Made by a program: the position numbers and the translations under genes | Notes under the pieces: generated by a model | What the model was told of the DNA's origin: nothing | Database searches by the model: none | Seen by the model: only the letters and a program-made list of their open reading frames with translations | Part shown: piece by piece, positions 39,401 to 53,400 of the stretch | Layout of the letters: every line of letters begins with the position of its first letter | How positions within the stretch are numbered: position 1 is the stretch's first letter | DNA from: Congeria kusceri | Taxonomy: Eukaryota; Mollusca; Bivalvia; Myida; Dreissenidae | Assembly (NCBI GenBank): GCA_027627225.1 | Contig: CM051024.1 | Location: 77,365,504 to 77,429,503, forward strand | DNA length: 64,000 nt | Direction of reading: 5' to 3'

Positions 39401-42400
39401 AGTAAAGTAAATGTTCTATTCATTTTCAGATATACAGATGTGCTTTACGTCAACCCTACTCATGTGACATTCCATTGGAGATTATGCCGAATTCACCAAA
39501 AGTCTTGAAAGTAGATCCACTAAGTGGGTAAGGATACACTGACACATATCTGCGTATTGTTACCTTAATTTGATAACTGTATTCTTTTATGCATTCCTTT
39601 TGTGCTAAGTGTTTCTGTTGGATTAACATTGAATCATTGTGTTAAAATCTGTCTTAGAAAAAGTCTACATTATTTTGGACTACTTTACTGTTTCAGGTTT
39701 CTGTACTACTCCATCTTCAACAACGTAGGCAAGAAGGGACTATTTCGACTCGATCTTGCAGACATAGGAAAACATGGTGAACCACACTCGACCCATCTTA
39801 TTGATGCCGACATCTCCGGCTTTGCAATCGATTACGAAAACCTGTTGATCTACTACCCGAATTCAACCCACAACACCATAATGTCAGCATTTCTGGACGG
39901 TTCGGGTGTTTCGGACACTCGCAAAGGCACCGTGGCCAGGCCGCATTTTCTCAACATAGAAAGCTTAGTGAAGTATGATGGGAAGTATTTCTGGACCAAT
40001 GGGACGCGAGTATTCAGCGAGGAGTACGACGCTGGCAACGGGACTTACTACCACCACTCCTTCCCGCTGTTGGAGCGACATTTCACCAGTTTTAATCTGT
40101 ACTTCCCCAACTCACAGCCAGTTCCAGGTAATGTTCTGTAACTGTATTAGTAATGTCAACCGTCATATAAGGGAGGTATTGCGAGGATGTTTGTATGTTA
40201 TATACGTCTGCTTGTCACAAATTGTTGTCATCTTGCCTTTTCTGCACTGTGCAGATTTTCAACTAAATAAGCAAATGTTATGTTCAACATGTTTATAATG
40301 TATGGCAATGAATGATTTACTTAAATTTAAAGAAGGTCAATGATGCATTGTGGTAGGAGAACTTTGTCGGTTTATTTAAATTTGGTAAAGATGCCCAATA
40401 GCAATATGAAATAAAGAAAAAAGTCAATATTTATATCAACTAAATCATCATTGAAATCCCTCACCTGTTTTTTATTGATGAGTTTTAATGTTTCCATTTG
40501 ATCATCATATTTCAGGTTATTTATGTTACTGTATTTCTCCACATTTCTAATTCAGTTCCATTTAATCCGCCCAGCGACGTCCAAGTTCTCTTCACTTCAA
40601 GACAAGCCTCTGTCACTTGGAAGATGCCACAGAAATTAAACTACCAGGGTAATTTCCCTTTGCTTGTTAATGACTATACACAAACTTTGTGATAAAGTGG
40701 TGCTTTATAGGATTCACAAGTTTCCTTCCGTCTGTGTGTCCATCTGTATGTCCGTCCATATGTCTGTATACACTTCTGTCTGTCCGCCCATGTTTACTTT
40801 CCTTTCCTTAACTTCTTATTGCCTGAATGGATTTCATTTAATTTTAGATTATTATTGCCGACGACTAGATGATGTGTTGAGTACATGACCCATGCTTGTC
40901 TGTCAAAGGTCCATGTTACAACTGGAGGTTATATGTGTCGAAGCTGTATGTGGGGGTGTTTATCACCTTTAGTGAAACCTGTAGTTTAATTTATACTTAA
41001 ACGTACTGTTGATGTCTGTAAGTGTTCAATTTCCTATTGCATTTGCCCACTCAATGTAGCTGGAGTTTGTACTTTGTGTTTATGATACATTTACATATTG
41101 ATATATATCTAGAGGGATTGGCTATTTAGTGCCTGGCTATTTTAGACCATTACATATTTTCACAGCTCAAATATATTGCTATAATATTTTTGTCATGGTA
41201 ATAAAATTATTTTACTTTTTAGCTCACCTGAGCACAAAGTGCTCATGGTGAGCTTTTGTGATCGCCCGTTGTCCGTCGTGCGTGTGTGCATGCGTGCGTG
41301 CGTGTGTGCATGCATCGTCAACTTTTCATTCAAACAACATCTCCTAAACCGCTTGGCAGATTTTCACCAAATCCTTGGGTGGACCTCTTTCAAAGTTGTT
41401 CAAATCTTTCCGGTCTGCTGAATATGTAGGTCACCAGAGCTAAAAATAGATTTAAAAAATGAAAACTTTAAAAATCTTCTATGAAACCGCAAGGCTCAGA
41501 CCTTTCATATTTGATATGTGACATCCTCTAGAGGTCCTCTACAAAGATTGTTCTAATTATGCCCCTGGGGTCAAAACGGGCTATGCCCCGGGGGTCACAT
41601 GGTTTATATAGAATATATAGCAAAATGACTTTAAAAATCTTCTCTGAAATCGCAAGGCCCAGAGGCTTCATATTTGGTATGTAACATTGTTTAGTGGTCC
41701 TGAACAAAGTTTGTTCAAATTATGCCCCTGGGGTCAAAACGGGCCACACCCCGGGGGTCACTTGGTTTATATAGAATATATAGCAAAATGACTTTTAAAA
41801 TCTTCTCCTCTGAAACCACAAGGCCCAGAGGTTTCATATTTGGTTTGTAACATCCTATACTGGTCCTCTACAAAGATTGTTCAAATTATGCCCCCGGGGT
41901 CAAAACTGGCCACGCCCAGGGGGTCACATGGTTTATATAACTTATATAGCAAAACGTCTTAAAATCTTCTTCTCTGAAACCGCAAGGCCCAGAGGTTTGG
42001 TATTTTGTATTTAACATCCTTTAGTGGTACTCTACAAAGATTGTTCAAATTATGCCCCATAGGGTCAAAACAGACCACACCTGATTGGTCACATGGTTAA
42101 TATAGACTTAAATAGCAAAATGACTTTAAAATTCTTCTCCTCTGAAACCGCCAGGCCTAGAGGTTTCATATTTGGTATGTAACATTGTATAGTGGTCCTT
42201 TACAAAGAGTGTTGAAATTATGCCCCTGGGGTCAAATCTGGCCACCCCCCGAGGGATCACATGGTTTATATAGACTTAAATGGCAAAATGAGTTAAAAAT
42301 CTTTACCTGAAACCGCAAGGCCCACAGCTTTCCTATATTTGGTACGTAACATTGCATAGTGGTCCTCTCCAAAGATTGTTCAAATTATGCCCCTGGGTCA

Positions 42401-44456
42401 AATCTGGCCACCCCCCGAGGGGTCACATGGTTTATATAGACTTTAAATAGCAAAATGACTTAAAAAATCTTTACCTGAAACTGCAACGCCCATTGGTTTG
42501 TTCAAGGTTGTTCAACTTATGCCCCTGGGATAAAAATAAGCCATGCCACTGGGATGCAAATTGCAATTGGGTAACAAGGTCTCAGGTGAGCGTCCTAGGG
42601 CCCTCAGGGCCCTCTTGTTCATAATTGTAGTCATCTTAGGCACCAACACTCTCCATGTGTAGCTTGTGTAATTTAAAGCTTAAAAAGTTTTTATGAGCTC
42701 CACTATTCAGCGAATAGATCAAGCTATACTGCTCACCCGTTCGTTGGATCTGCGTAATGCTCTGGTTCAGGTTTGCGTGCAACAAGTACATCTCTCTTTA
42801 ACTACTACAGATATTCCATTGAAACTTCACACATGTCTTCCGGTCATTAATGTGAGGTCTTTGACCAAGGCCCATAAGTGGTATGAAAAGTCGAGCACCC
42901 TGTCCTGAGACAGCTCTTATTAACAAAGTGATTTGTAAAGAAACCAAATTTATATGCTTCCAGGCCACGGAGCCTACAACCAGTGGAGTTACGAGGTCGC
43001 TGTATTGCGGAAGGATGGTACGCTCATCCGTCGCCTTGACGCCTTGAAAGACCTGTCCCTGGATATTCCTGACCTTCAGCCTGATACCCACTACAGTGTA
43101 AAGGTCAGAGCCCAGTCGAAAGCAGGCAATGGGCCCTGGTCGGGAGTCTTCATTGGGAGAACTTTAAAAGAAGGTAAAAGAAGGCTTAGTGCACATGCGT
43201 AAAGTGTCGTCCCGGATTAGCCTGTGCGGACGGCTTTCCGATGACACTTTCCACCTACAGTGGATTTATGTTTAGAAGAGACTTCCTTCAAACAGAAAAT
43301 AACATAAAAGCGGAAAGAGTCGTCCCAGATCAGCCTGTGTGGACTGCACAGGCTAATCCAGGATGTCACTTTGCACACGTGCATTTAGCCCTGTTTTTCC
43401 CAAGACGCACCTCGTTTGTATTTATGCTTTAAAAAGTTTTGTTTTTGTTTATAAATGACAAAAATAAATATATCCAATGGCAGTCATTTTCAGATATCTC
43501 ATGGAACTTAAAATTTTCAAAATCCTTTAGAAATTTTTTTCATATAAAATGTAGCAGATTTTTTTTAATAAAACAAAAATATTAACATCATCATTTAGCT
43601 ATCTAATGTGCAAAGCATCGGTGTGTGACCTGTGTTTACAGCTGACAGTGACAGTGCCTATTTGATTGTGGCCATAAAACATCAGCAGTACAAGACCTGG
43701 GAGTTGCAAGAGGTCGCTCTCGATGGGGTTGTGGGTAAAACCATTGTCAACAACACATCACCCATTTACCCAGGAGTTACAGGTTTGTGCTGTACATTTG
43801 TAAGAAATAATGGTTTTGGTAATAATTGAATTGAGCAAAGAACAGTAATATTGCAGGTTAATTATGATTGATAATGGTGTTAATGTAAAAGATGATGTAA
43901 AATAATTAATGAAGTGGTGTTTGTGATGATAATTGAGGAAACGACAATGATATCCCAGGTTAGTTATGATTGGCGATGGTGATAATGGTTTTGATGTAAA
44001 ATCCATTAAAATAATTATTATAGTAGTGTGGTGTTGGAAGTGATAATGATGATGATGATGACAAATGTTGATGATGATGATTAATGATGATGATGATGAA
44101 AATAATGATGAATGGTGATGGATGATGTTGATGATGATGACGATGAAAATAATGACAAATGTTGATGGTGATGATGGTGATGATGATGATGATTATCATG
44201 ACAATGACGATGAAAATAATGATGAATGTTGATGGTGATGGATGATGTTGATGGTAATGATGACCCTGCAAGGATGACGATTATATTGCTGCTGCTGATG
44301 ATAAATGATGATACTAATTATAATGAGGAGGAGGATTATAATGATACGATTGGTTATTGATGATGATGATGATGATGATAATGATGATGATTATTAGGAA
44401 ATAAATGATGATGATGATAATGATGAAAGAGATGAAGATGATTATGTTGTTGTTGA

Positions 44457-44497
<41 letters not shown>

Positions 44498-47400
44498 ATG
44501 AAAGAGATGATGATGATAAAAATGTTTATAATGTTGATGCTATTGACGATGATGATCCAGATCTGATTGTGATGATAATCATTATTTATTACCCTTCCGT
44601 TCATTTGATTGCTGTGTTCTTCTAAGGTACTCATAACTGAAAAATAAATATATTTGGCTAAAAGAACAATTCACAAAGAACCAGTTTACTCTTTTGCTGC
44701 AGTCAATGCCAATTTGAGAAATAGATTTTATCTTGATGACCGAATTCTTAAATCTTGTACTTGAAAGATTGCTTGGGGTGTAATTGGTTACAAATAATAT
44801 CTTCAGCTTCTTAAATCTCTGGATTGTAGAGGAAACTAATCTGTTATTGAAAAACAATGCACTGTTTGATTGCTGTGTGAATAGAACAATCATTTTGATG
44901 TCAGCAACAGATTGTGTTGACTAGATTTAGCAAAATTGTTTGACAATTTGTTATTATTTTTATCATAGTTTAACATGTAAAACAACAAATTGTTAACATT
45001 TGTTCATATTTGCACTTAACACATTTTTTTTTAATCACTTGTTTATTTGGGGATGGGGTTGATGTACCGCCTTCTTTTTAGCTCACCTGAGCACGAAGTG
45101 CTCAAGGGTGAGCTATTGTGGTCAGTCTCTGTCCGGCGTCCATCGCCCATCGTCCGTTGTCTACATTTTACTTCAAACAACTTCTTCTCTGAAACCACTA
45201 GGCGGATTTTAACCAAACTTGACAGGAATGTTCCTGGGATGGTCCTTTACCGAATTCCTTCAATTTATTAAAAAACTCTGGTTGTCATGGCAACCAAAAG
45301 CTTAAAAACTGGAAAACTTAAAAAATCTTCTTGTCAGGAACCACTGGCTGGATTTGAAAATAGTTTTCACAGAAATGCTCCTTGAATGACCCACTACCAA
45401 ATTCCTTTAAGTCATTTTGATTTTTTTTAAACACATGGCTGCCAGGGGGCGGGGCAGTTTTCCTTATATGGCTATATTGAAAACTTTAAAAATCCTCTTG
45501 TCTGAAACCACTGGCTGGATTTCAAAATAATTTCACATAAATGTTCCTTGGGTGACCCTCTATCAAATTCCTTGAAATCATGTTGATTTGTTAAAAAACA
45601 TGGCCGCCAGGAGGCGGGGCAGTTTTACTTTTATGGCTATATTGAAAACTTAAAAATCTTCTTGTCTGAAACCATTGGCTAAATTTCAAAATAATTTCAC
45701 ATACATGTTCCTTGGGTGACCGTCTACCAAATTCCTGGAAATCATTTTGATTCGTTACAAATAATGGCTGCCGGGGTGCGGGACAGTTTTCCTCTTTTTT
45801 CTTATATGGCTATATTGAAGTCTTGAACAATCTTTTTGTTAAAAGCCATTATGATGCTTTACACTCAGGTGAGCGACCTAGGGCCATCTTGACCCTCTTG
45901 TTTTGAATGTATATGTATGTTGATTAATCTAGCTGCATTAGTTGCAGTTAAGGTATTTAAAAAATATGGAAAGATTCTGTGAATAAGCCTTTAGTGAATA
46001 TTGCTATAGTTCTCTGAAAAAATGTTGATCAATCCAGATGCATTAGCTTTTACAGTTTAGAAATTTAAAGAAATTTAAAACAAATTGTAAATATGCAAAT
46101 AAGCCCCTTTAATACTAAAAATGTCTGTACTGGTATGAATGTTGGCTGGATAATGTAATATGGTATTTTCAGATATGGGGTGGTACGAGGACAAAGTGTT
46201 CTGGACGACCAATGACGGAGACATCTTCCTGTTCCGGCGAGGTACAGAGAGACCGAGCAGGCTGGACTTCGTGCACGATGCCCGATGTGTGGCGTTTGAT
46301 TGGCTCGGACAGAAAATCTATTGGTCCGAGTACAGAAATACTCAGGTGAGAACTGTGGTTTGCATGTTGAAAGCATAATACTTTGTTTGGAAAAGTAAAT
46401 TATAATATTTCTTCCTCTTGCAACAGTTCATAGCAATAATTTGATATTTGTGGTCACAATATCATCTTTACTTTTTGCAGATAAAGCGAGCAGATATGTA
46501 TGGAAACAGTGCTCAGTTTATCTACTTGGCACAAGCACGTCACATGACCTTGGACAGTATCGAAGGTCGTCTTTACTGGGTTACCATGACAACCGTAGAA
46601 TCAACCACACTAAACGGAGATGATCATTTGGAATACTTTGGACTGGAGCCGTTCTCAAGTAATCAGATTATAAGCTTGACAATTGACCAGGATATGAAGA
46701 AGCTTGTATGGTACTTGAAAGGTTTTGACGACCAGGCACTTTATGTGGCTGACCTTGTGACATCCAGTAACTATGGCAACAAGGAGGACATCATTAAATC
46801 AGTGACACTGCGTGGGAAAATGTATGATATAGATAGGTAAGTGATCACAGGGCATAGCATTTAGTTTGGAGTCTATACAAGACCACATTTCGCTAGTTTA
46901 AAATTAACCTTAAAAGAATGTTCAACATTCAAAAATTAAAATGGAGAAACATCGCTTTATTGTTTATTACTATTTCTGAAGGTCCATGTAACAGGAATAA
47001 ATGTCTAGGAAATCTATGTATTTGTGTTCCTAAATTTTACCCACCAAACCTACCTTGTCTTATAATCAAATGTCTTATGTCAGAAATCATGTTTATTAAT
47101 ATTGTAGTTTTATACAGTGAATGCACATTGTCATTACTCTCTGTTGACTTGCTGTGTTTTTTATGTAGTTATACAGATTATGCATTTGCATATCTTTGAA
47201 AATCTTTGTTGATATGTTATTCTTTCATCTCTCCCAGGTATTCAGTTCTTCAACATTTTTCCCATCGCCTGGTGTGGATCGATGCCTCGGAGAGAGTGCG
47301 TATAGGTGACCCACTTGCCAATTCATCCGCGGCCATCTCTACCACAGAGCTACCGGTTACCATGGTGACACTGGTCCACAACTCTTTGCAACCATATCCT

Positions 47401-50400
47401 GGTAGGTGCATGTATTTTGTTAATTATTAACAAAATGATACAGTAAATAAAAGCCGCAGTCCATAGAATATAATTCAATACATTTTAAATTGGCATTTAG
47501 TTCTAATGAACATTAGTGAAGTTTATTTGACTGCAAACTGTTTCTTATTTACGAACAGCATTTTATAATGTCTATGTTCGAAAAAGCTTGGTACGAACGG
47601 AATATACACTGATGTACATGTTGATTTACTCCAGAGCCATTACCAGATACAGAAAATTTTACAATAAAAGGTTACCAAAATGTTAATATTTTATCAATTT
47701 CAATGTGGATTTTTGTATTTTGATCAGTAAGATATCTTATATTATAAGACATTATATATTTTTAAGAATTTTATTGTTTTTTTTATACAAGTTTTAGTGT
47801 GGGCATTTTTTACCTGCATAAAAGCATTATTATATGTCCAATGTCTGGTAATTTTTAAGCGTGATAAAACTGAATACCAAAATATTGTTTGTTACCAAGA
47901 TTTATTTTTGTTCTCAGCTGGTTTGAACAGCAGCACCGTTCGAGTAATCCCACAACCCATCAGGCGCGATTCCATTGGTTGCCAAGGGGAGTGGTCGAAT
48001 TTCAATGTCACCTGGCAACCGGCTACAGAGGTGAACCATGGGAAAGTGTACTACGAACTCACCATAGAAACCGAGGGTTGCCATAAAATTTTGCAGGTAT
48101 GCATTTTGGTAATGAGGGCTGACCAAAGTTATAGTATTTCAAAAAAATTCCAATAGAAATTATGATAAACAAATGTACATGTATGTAGTGTTAAAGGAAT
48201 CTGATTTCAGTAATTTCAAAAATCTGTATTTCTACACTTGTGTGATTTAATTAATTAAAAAAATTCATGACATAAAAAAATGGGCTTACACTACTGAACC
48301 AGGTGAAAGATATAGGGCCATCATGGCCCTATGATGGCGCTCTTGTGTAGTTTAGTGCAGTTTAATTAAGTCAAGCAATTCTTGACAGAAAAAAAAAAAT
48401 GCGTTCTGTAACAAATATTTGTTGGTACATGATCAGGTGGTGAAGGACTCATGGTATGAAGTATCTGGGCTGGCTCCGTACTCCTCGCTGGTTGTGTCCC
48501 TGCAGGCCTTTACAGTGTGGGGAACCAGTAAAAGGATCGTTACTACTGTCCGCTCACCCATGTCAAGTAAGAAAATTGATACTTTAATATTGACAATGGC
48601 TGGTTTTAACAAAGGGAATATTACCTTTTGTTCTAATTAAGGGAAAATTACAGAGTCTGTGTGAAATCTAATGACTTCTGTTGACAAAATAGTGAAAAAA
48701 CTAAACATCTAAGCAAAATTTACTAGTTTAGAACGTTTAATGTAAAAAGACCTATACATGAAACAGCCATAGACTTAAGGAATTTTATAAATTTAAGAAA
48801 TTTAATTAAGTTTTTCCTAATGAGTTTGTGAATATGGGCCTAGATCCCCTTAAAGTAAATGTCTTACAATCATATAATTTCTTAAGTCTTTGACTGGCTC
48901 ATTTAAATTTAATTAAGTTTTCTCTAAGAGTTTGTGAATATGGGCACATATCCACACTGCTCCATAAAGTAAATCTCTTACAATCATATAATTCCTTAAG
49001 TCTTCGACTTGTTCACTTACATTTTATGTTTTCAAAGGTTTTTGTCTGGTAATGAATCAACATATGCCTCTTATTTTTACAATATTTCAAATATAAAATA
49101 TTGATTTTCACAAGAAAAATTTTATTGACATTTTTTCACTTAAATCTGACTTAAGTTAAGATTTTACTAAGGAGCATTCCTAATTTTTACAATATTTTAA
49201 ATGTTAAATATTGATTTACACAAGAAAACTTTTAATGACATTATTTCACTTAAATATGACTTAAGTTAAGATTTTCCCTAGAGACTTTGTGGATAAGGTC
49301 CCAGTTCAGGGGTTGGGTGGGTCATTGTCTAAAAGAGATGAGATAAATGAGGAGCCGATTTTCCCATAAAACATAAAGCTTTCATTATATCTTGTTTCTG
49401 AAAGAACTGATTGCCTTGGATGCTCAGACAAATTTTCCAGAAATGTTTTTGTGCATTTGTATTAAATTCCAAAATGCTCTCAGTAAAAATGTTCTGTTGG
49501 AGTGCTTAAGTTGCATTGATCAATTATTGTTTAAGACTTCAGTCAGAATTGTATTCCTTTAATCTCTGGACTTCAAAGACATCTTCCTGAATTAAAATGT
49601 ATTTATAAATTTGCAGTCTGTTAGAACTTTCCACAAAGATCATTTAAGTGACTTTGATAAAAACAATTTGTCTTAAGTGTGCATTTTGAAAATCATTTGG
49701 CGGAAAGGCTGCATTGAGACATCCAGTCTGATTCTGTGCTTGGATTAGTTTACAAGCTGAAGGTTTTTGTTTAGATTTTGCAATGAATTAGCAAAAAACA
49801 TCCCAGTATTTTGTAAAGAGATACTTACATTATTTGCTTCTTTCTGTTTCTAGTTCCAGGGCAACCAGTGGGACCAAAAGTGTATGTAACCCAAAGAAAA
49901 AATGCAGCAACGTCCCGACAGACCCTTGCTGCAGACTTCCGCTGGATGGAGCCCACCACATTGAACGGTGTGCTCAGTAACCAGAATGTCTACTACTGGC
50001 AGAGCAGTGACCCAACGGCTGTTACAACTACCTCCCTCTCTTCGTCTGCAAGGCATTACATACTGGACGAGTTGATGAGTAACATAACATACTTCTTTCA
50101 GGTATTTTTGTAGTGTCTTTTACTGAGTACAATTTAAATATTTTTTTAAAACCTATTTCTTAATACTTTCACAACAGGCTGCATGCAAACAAAGTTCAAA
50201 AACTGAAAGGAATGGGTCTGAATAATGTCAAAAAGCCAATGAAGTTGATTGTTTCAAAACTAATCATAAATAAGTTTGATTGGCTAATCAAACCAAGATG
50301 AAGACATCAAATTACATGTAGGATTAGACGACAAAGGATCCACACATCGATACTTTTATAACAATTATTTTCATTTAGCTTCTTTGGGTATCTGTGTTGT

Positions 50401-53400
50401 TTTTGTGTGTGTTTTTTTTTGCAGGTACATGTAAAGACTTGTCAGATGTGTAATTTAACAATGCAGAAAGTCTTTATGGCAAAACAATGGCCTTGAAATG
50501 CTTTCCGAATGACTAACTACATGGTGATTTAGCTTTTCAGCTGTCGTAGATGTTGTAACTCAAATATATTGCACTCAGCTGTATTGTTTCTCCACAGGTG
50601 GAGTATTGCACAAAAGTTGGGTGTGGTCCGAGATCGGCAGTCGTGAATGCCACCACAGACGGTAACTATGGTCTTTAAACAGCATTTGACCACTTCAGAA
50701 ATACCATTTTTGTAGCTCTAGTATATGTTAGACAATTAAGACGCTGCAGATGTTTGGTTGGTTAATTGAAAGAGCTTATTTCAGGTGTGCTCGTAGAAAA
50801 CATTGTTTCAGAAATGACATAAGCATGTTCCAGTGATGATATTCAATTCTTACAAAAGTGAAAAACTATTGCAGAGTGTTCAGAGTGCAATGATTTAATG
50901 TCATAATTTCACTCCCATAATGCAATGATTATTATCCCGCACTGGTATTTTCCACTGGTGATTTATCATTAGTCTCTTACGGGTGTTTTACTGAATACTG
51001 CAGTAACTCAAGATATACCTGAGATTTGATCCTGAAACTTTGTATACTATTTATCTTGCACATAGCATTGATAATGGTTTCACCGGTAGGGCACTGTTGT
51101 ACACGTAATTCTTGCAATACTGTCAAAGCCTTGATCTGTTGGTCATTCATTTCATGTTGTTGTTTCAATTCCGTGTTTTCCTGATTTCTTGAAATTCTCC
51201 CTCCAGCTGTCAACCCGGTACCCAAACTGCTTATCGCCACAACCACGGGTGTTTTGGTTGCCGAGGCTGACAACGTGTTGAACACTTCCGTAACCAAGGC
51301 AACCAAGCATGTGACCTCTCTCGCTCACCTGTCACAGGATGATACATTTTTCTGGATCACGCGAGAAGGAAATCTGGAGCGGTTGCCGTTAAAAGATAAT
51401 AAAAAGGTTTGTTAGAATTTATTGTAAACTTGCAAGACTGCAAAATGCATACTTTGATAATTTGTGTATAACAGTAAACTGCAAAGGAAAAACTGGTTCC
51501 ACCTGTTTTCTTTAAATGTTTATTTGAGAATATAACTATTTGCGATGAGATGTTAATTAATCTCCACACCTTACTCAATAAAGTTTTCATACCATATATA
51601 AAATTGCTCCGTTTATTTTCTATTATCATTGTAGAAGAGTGGCAACACCAAACCTTTAGCTAGTTCATATATTTTTGTTTCAGTGACTTCCAAGTTTAAC
51701 TTATATTTCATTTCAGTCGCTATGCTTAATGTGTGTTTTTTCCATTGCATATTGATTTCAGCTACTTCATGTTGAGGGTGAATCAAGTAACATGACCTTG
51801 GACTGGGTCAGTAGGTCACTGTATGTTGCCCATAGCAACGAGTCCAATGCCGCCATCTTGAGATACGAGATTGATCAAGGCACCTACGAGACAGTGATTG
51901 AGAGATTGTCACCAGTAGTTGACATGGTTGTGGATCCTTTCACTAGGTAACCAAGTGAAAGTTCTGTGATATTACAGCAGTTTTTATGCCCCCGGCATCT
52001 TGATGCAGGAGGCATATAGTCATTGTCCTGTCCGTCCGTCCTTCCATCTGTCCGTCCGTCCTTTCGTCCGTGACAAGGTTAAGTAGATGTTACCGTTTCG
52101 TCTAGCATCAACACCACCTACTACAACACTTGGATACTTAGACAGTTGTTGCTTATGACCATTTCCTATCCACCCATATCACCCAGCCTTACTTTGACCT
52201 TGACCTTGATCTAATTTGCACTTAAAATAATTCAAATGAGCTGCTTCTTTGTTAACTAGATTTTACCGTTTTGTCTAGCACCAACACCGCTTACTACAAC
52301 ACTTGGATACTTACACAGTTGTTGCTTATCACTATCCCCAATCTACCCATATCACCCAGCCTCACTTTGACCTTGACCTTGACCTAATTTGGACTAAGAA
52401 ATGGGCTCCAGCACCAACCGGGGGAATGTGTGTTTATCAAACACAGAATCGTGTTTTTTCTGCATAGTGTGTTAACGCTAGCACACTTTTTATTGTTTTC
52501 CAATGCTGCATATCTTATAATGCATGAATTAATCAATTCTAAGTGTTTGTGTGTGTGTGTTAACAAACATTTCAATGATTATTTTTAGCACTTTTCTTGT
52601 CAGTTTTGTTCTATGCTTACCTACATTTATGTATATGAATTTTATTTCTACATAAATGTTATTGCAACAGTTTTATGTCCAAAACAGTCCTTCCGTAAGA
52701 TTTTGAAATAATTTTATGTGTCAGGTGATATGCAGTATTATAAATAAATAACTTAAAGTATTACAATAAAATGAACATAATCCAAATACAGAGGTATTAT
52801 TTAATGTATATTACATTTAAAAAGAATCTAAATAAAAAGGTATTTTATTTTTACTTTCAGCTCGTTAATTTGGACAGAGCTCATCAACGAACAGGGTGAG
52901 ATCTTCAGGTCAAGTACTAACAATCTGAACCACATTCAGCCATTTTTTACTGATTTACCTCGTCAGAAGCGAACCACCGACCCCGCCTGCAACTGTCCGA
53001 AGGGGGTGTGGTTAACCTTGGCAATGGATTTGTCGAATGACGGCCACACCGAGTTGATATTTGTGGATGCAGAGAACTTCAGATTGATGGCAGCAAGTTT
53101 AGATGGGTGTCACTGTAGAATGCTGCTGAATACTACAGAAACAGATAGAAAAGGTTTGTTTTTCGAGGATGTGAGTCTTTCCACGATCATTCAGATGATT
53201 GCCCCCTTTTGAATGGCAAACTGTATATACAGACAGTGCTAACATTAGCTAGATCTGTTTAACAGGAGGATTTTTGGTGAACCCTGTGACAAGGGTAGAC
53301 TAGTTTCCACCTTTGAAGGGTTTCTGAATGAAGGGGAAATGTTTTGGAAGGTATCCACCTTTGAAGGGTTTCTGAATGAAGGGGAAATGTTTTGGAAGGT

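Noticed and set aside
43960..44634. Minus-strand open frames rich in His and Ile
   Set aside because: They are translations of the GAT microsatellite.
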